Shown: piece after piece, positions 61,351-64,000 of the stretch
Layout of the letters: the number at the start of each line of letters is the position of its first letter
Position numbering within the stretch: position 1 is the first letter of the stretch
Assembly: GCF_016802725.1 (NCBI RefSeq)
Contig: NC_052671.1
Coordinates: 5,271,001 to 5,335,000, forward strand
Direction of reading: 5' to 3'
DNA: 64,000 nt
DNA from: Solenopsis invicta
Lineage: Eukaryota; Arthropoda; Insecta; Hymenoptera; Formicidae
Translations under genes and position numbers: made by a program
Notes under the pieces: model-generated
What the model was told of the DNA's origin: nothing
Databases searched by the model: none
The model's input: only the letters and a program-made list of their open reading frames with translations

Positions 61351-62131
61351 TGCTCTGCGTATCTATCTTTCCAAATGGTTTTTTTTGCGGGCGTGTTTTT
61401 ATTTTCGAATTTATCGACCGCGATAATTGGTCGCTAGAAGAACTTCCTAAATTCAGATCTTAAATATTTCGCATGCACGAGCGTGAGAAGAGAAAAACAA
61501 GAATTTGTTAAATATTAATGAGATGTATACGTGTACAGCATCTCGTACAAAATAGAGAAAGAATTGCCCAAGGTCGGCCAATCGATATCGATGACGTCAA
61601 AACCGAGAAATGCGGTATAAATTATTTCTGTGACTTGCGTCTAGCATGCGAGATTTTAACTGATAAAAAGGACGATAGCTCTGTTTGCTTAGCGCGGCCG
61701 TGGTCTGAAAAGTATTTCTGCCTTGTAAGCCTTGGTTCTTTTTCTTTGCGAGTTATATTTTTTTGTATCGGCAATGCCACTACTCTGAAATATCACGAAC
61801 GCGTTAAACTGTCCCGTTAACAGGCCTTTCGGTTCAGCGAAGTCAAGGAGGGAGGGAAGCCGCCGAACTCTTGCTTGCGTTTCTACTTTTCCCCACTCGA
61901 CGATACTTGGATACTTCTACAGGGCCGTCGAAAAAACGGTCCGTGAAGAATTTTTCCAGGGACCCGAACAAGGAAAATTAAAAATTTTTGTTCAGGATAA
62001 TATCAAGTGTCTACAAATAAGCAAATAGATATAAATATATACAACATAATACATATATAATAAAAAAGATATATATATAAATTATTTTTTACATATTCGT
62101 TTCTAGATTTATGTACATATACGTACATACA

Positions 62132-62186
<55 letters not shown>

Positions 62187-63929
62187 TAAATACATAAATT
62201 ATAATACGTGAAATTGTATAAATCTAGATGTTATGCTCGTTGATAAGAAATCGCTCATCTTTTTAGTCGTGTTTTTCTCAATATTAACCCTTTGAGTCAG
62301 CACATGTATGCGTTTAGAGTAAAAAGAATATTTTTGTTTCGGTCACATAAATTGTTTCTTCATTGCGCTGTTCCGTACCGAAAAGGTTAAAGAGACAAGT
62401 ACATATCTGGAATTTGAAGAGAAAATAAGAAACACGAGGAAATACAGAAAATGTAATTAAAAGAAATTTATACAGATAACACGAATAAATGCAGATAACG
62501 AGGAAATGAAGCATCAGTTAAGTGAAGAAAGCCGATTGCAATCTTCAAGCGAGGATAGCAGCTGATGACGTATCTCTCTCCTCTCTATCTTCGTATACCA
62601 CATACACATAATTAAGCCTGCTTTATCAGATAATAGGATAATGCAAATATAAGCATTGCATTAAAGAAACTTGATGCTCATTGTCGGGCATTAACTCGTC
62701 TGCGGAAATTATCTGATTCTTAATTGATTTTCGTTAATAAAACAATTAGTACATCTCTCAGTGAACGTTTTATTTCAAATTTTAGTCTGCGAGATACTTA
62801 TTCGTGAGCCAAGATTTATTTGGTAGGAGGCACATACAGTTCTCGTAAATTGTATTGTACAATTTTTTATGTCGTGCGCATTTCGACAAAAATTTTCTTG
62901 ATTAAATAATGAAAAATTAAATTGAAGAAATGCACACGTCAGAAGCATCAATATTTCTTACATTAAATATATTGTCAATAGTGTAAAATGTTGATAGAAT
63001 GTTAACTGATGAAAAAAATCATTGATTTGCGACTATGATCTAAAGATGTCTAATGAGAAAATAACATATACACCTGTTTCATTTGACCCATTTATTCTGT
63101 ACTACATAATTTGCAGTATGAAATTATAATTATGCAATAAAGGATAAAAATTAATCGGAATGAAAAGATTCGCATCTGAGAGATGCGATAGATAACTGGT
63201 GGAATGTGCACGAGCAAGCAGTTTTCAACTTTGATTCAACATATATCAAACTGTTCAGAATTATTTATATATTTGTTCAACAACTTTTAAAATATACAGG
63301 ATCTGCTTCAGGGATCCGCATATTTCTCATTCATATAATAAGCCGGATTGGATTTTTTCCGTTAGCTCGATTTTCTTTAAATTCTGTTGGTCGCAGTTGA
63401 GCAATATCTAAAGTTTCAAACAATGCAGCGTCGCTTTGATTTTGCTCATCCTTAACATGGCACAATCTTTTAATGTAACAAGTTTTGGTACTCGGAAACA
63501 TAGGTATTAGTTTAATATAGATACTAGCAGCTTTCTCATTTAATATTAAAATGATTGTTAGATCTTCACTCGAGCACACTTCACAATTTATACGCGTTAT
63601 CTATCGCACCACGTTTACCGATGGTGATGGACCCCGCTCTCTATTTTAGATTAGATGTACATTTCATTCTAAAAATCAAGTCTGTAGACTTTCTCTAAAA
63701 AGCTGCGGACGAGTTATTACAGATACATTTTATGTATAAAATACATATTAACAAATACTTGTTAAGAAATAAAGATCACGAATAGAAAATACGATAGTGA
63801 AAGTTAATATTAGTATACAATTACAGTTAAACAGTTAGTGACAAAAAGTAAACATCTAAAATTAACAAATAATATTTAAGTAAAACAGACGATTATATAT
63901 ATAATGATGAGAGTTTCTAGACGAATGGA
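61351..63929. other. spacer and ATF4 3' flank
   Basis: No gene is firmly supported. It contains a TA microsatellite at about 62137-62181, a frame at 61518-61820 (plus) and one at 63331-63598 (minus). The minus one has balanced composition (starting RINCEVCSSEDLTIIL and ending NGKNPIRLII) but belongs to no family I recognise. The sequence next to 63929 is presumably the 3' UTR of the minus-strand ATF4-like gene. Confidence 0.4.
62137..62181. repeat. (TA)n microsatellite
   Basis: About 22 uninterrupted TA units between the RNF144-like and ATF4-like genes. Confidence 0.95.
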
Positions 63930-64000
63930 TTATTTAAGAAGACCCTTGGCTTTGAACACTTCTCTCATCAACCCCTTTAGATATCCTATCTCCTGCTGCA
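63930..64000 (-). CDS. crc: ATF4/cryptocephal-like bZIP protein, C-terminal end (partial)
   Basis: Only the last 22 complete codons are in the window, read from 64000 down to the TAA at 63930-63932; the rest lies beyond the right edge. They read QQEIGYLKGLMREVFKAKGL then LK. This matches the very end of the ATF4/ATF5 leucine zipper, where family members have KEIQYLKDLIEEVRKARG-type sequence; the Drosophila counterpart is cryptocephal. ATF4 is the transcription factor of the integrated stress response. With so short a piece the call rests on one motif; another bZIP family is possible. The uORFs that normally control ATF4 would lie outside the window. Confidence 0.6.
   Translation of the reverse strand, partial: QQEIGYLKGLMREVFKAKGLLK

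Noticed and set aside
61518..61820. 100-codon plus-strand frame with possible splice signals
   Set aside because: Composition is plausible but there is no known motif, no partner exons, and the frame ends in ordinary AT-rich sequence; evidence too weak to call a gene.

Overview
The window is nuclear DNA from an animal, almost certainly an insect. It is AT-rich, its genes are split by short GT-AG introns of about 60-1,000 bp, promoters sit in local GC/CpG-rich islands, and the proteins match insect or metazoan families (striatin/Cka, Windei/ATF7IP, lebercilin, ATF4/cryptocephal). A hymenopteran such as an ant is my best guess from protein resemblance and base composition, but the window itself does not prove it. 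There are no prokaryotic features, operons or CRISPR arrays. Exon structures were built by hand from reading frame, splice sites and remembered family conservation; every multi-exon model closes in frame.

Layout from left to right. (1) 1.2-7.2 kb, +: the mitochondrial ABC transporter ABCB7 (11 exons), with an apparently single-exon SETD4-type lysine methyltransferase nested in its first intron on the same strand. (2) 8.5-12.0 kb, +: a lebercilin (LCA5)-like ciliary coiled-coil protein. (3) 13.0-14.1 kb, +: TRAPPC3/Bet3, whose only intron uses a GC-AG donor. (4) 14.7-16.7 kb: a roughly 2-kb imperfect inverted duplication that contains the putative promoter and noncoding first exon of the next gene. 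(5) 17.1-17.6 kb, +: a 109-residue protein resembling the N-terminus of RNF180 but with no RING. (6) 19.3-22.1 kb, -: a LYSMD1/2-type LysM protein. (7) 25.0-30.4 kb, -: striatin (Cka), the STRIPAK scaffold, 11 coding exons. (8) 30.4-46.0 kb: about 15 kb with no protein gene I can support, crowded with foldback (hairpin) elements and containing a CpG-rich island at 41-42 kb. (9) 46.0-53.4 kb, +: Windei/ATF7IP, the SETDB1 cofactor, 14 coding exons, with several foldbacks and a short Helitron-like element in its introns. (10) 57.8-59.6 kb, +: an RNF144-type RBR E3 ligase with a C-terminal membrane anchor. (11) 63.9 kb to the end, -: the last 22-23 codons of an ATF4-like bZIP protein.

The genes are ordinary housekeeping or regulatory loci with no evident shared pathway, though SETD4 and Windei both relate to lysine methylation and two genes relate to ubiquitin ligases. 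The unusual content is structural. There are about 18 independent inverted-repeat elements, among them a near-perfect hairpin with 211-bp arms and a 10-nt loop at 38.2-38.6 kb, an array of five related 130-150 bp hairpins at 42.3-43.5 kb, and a piggyBac-type MITE with intact TTAA target duplications at 25.3-25.5 kb. I did not find a convincing new protein system. The best leads are the inverted promoter duplication, the long hairpin and the hairpin array as possible sources of double-stranded RNA.
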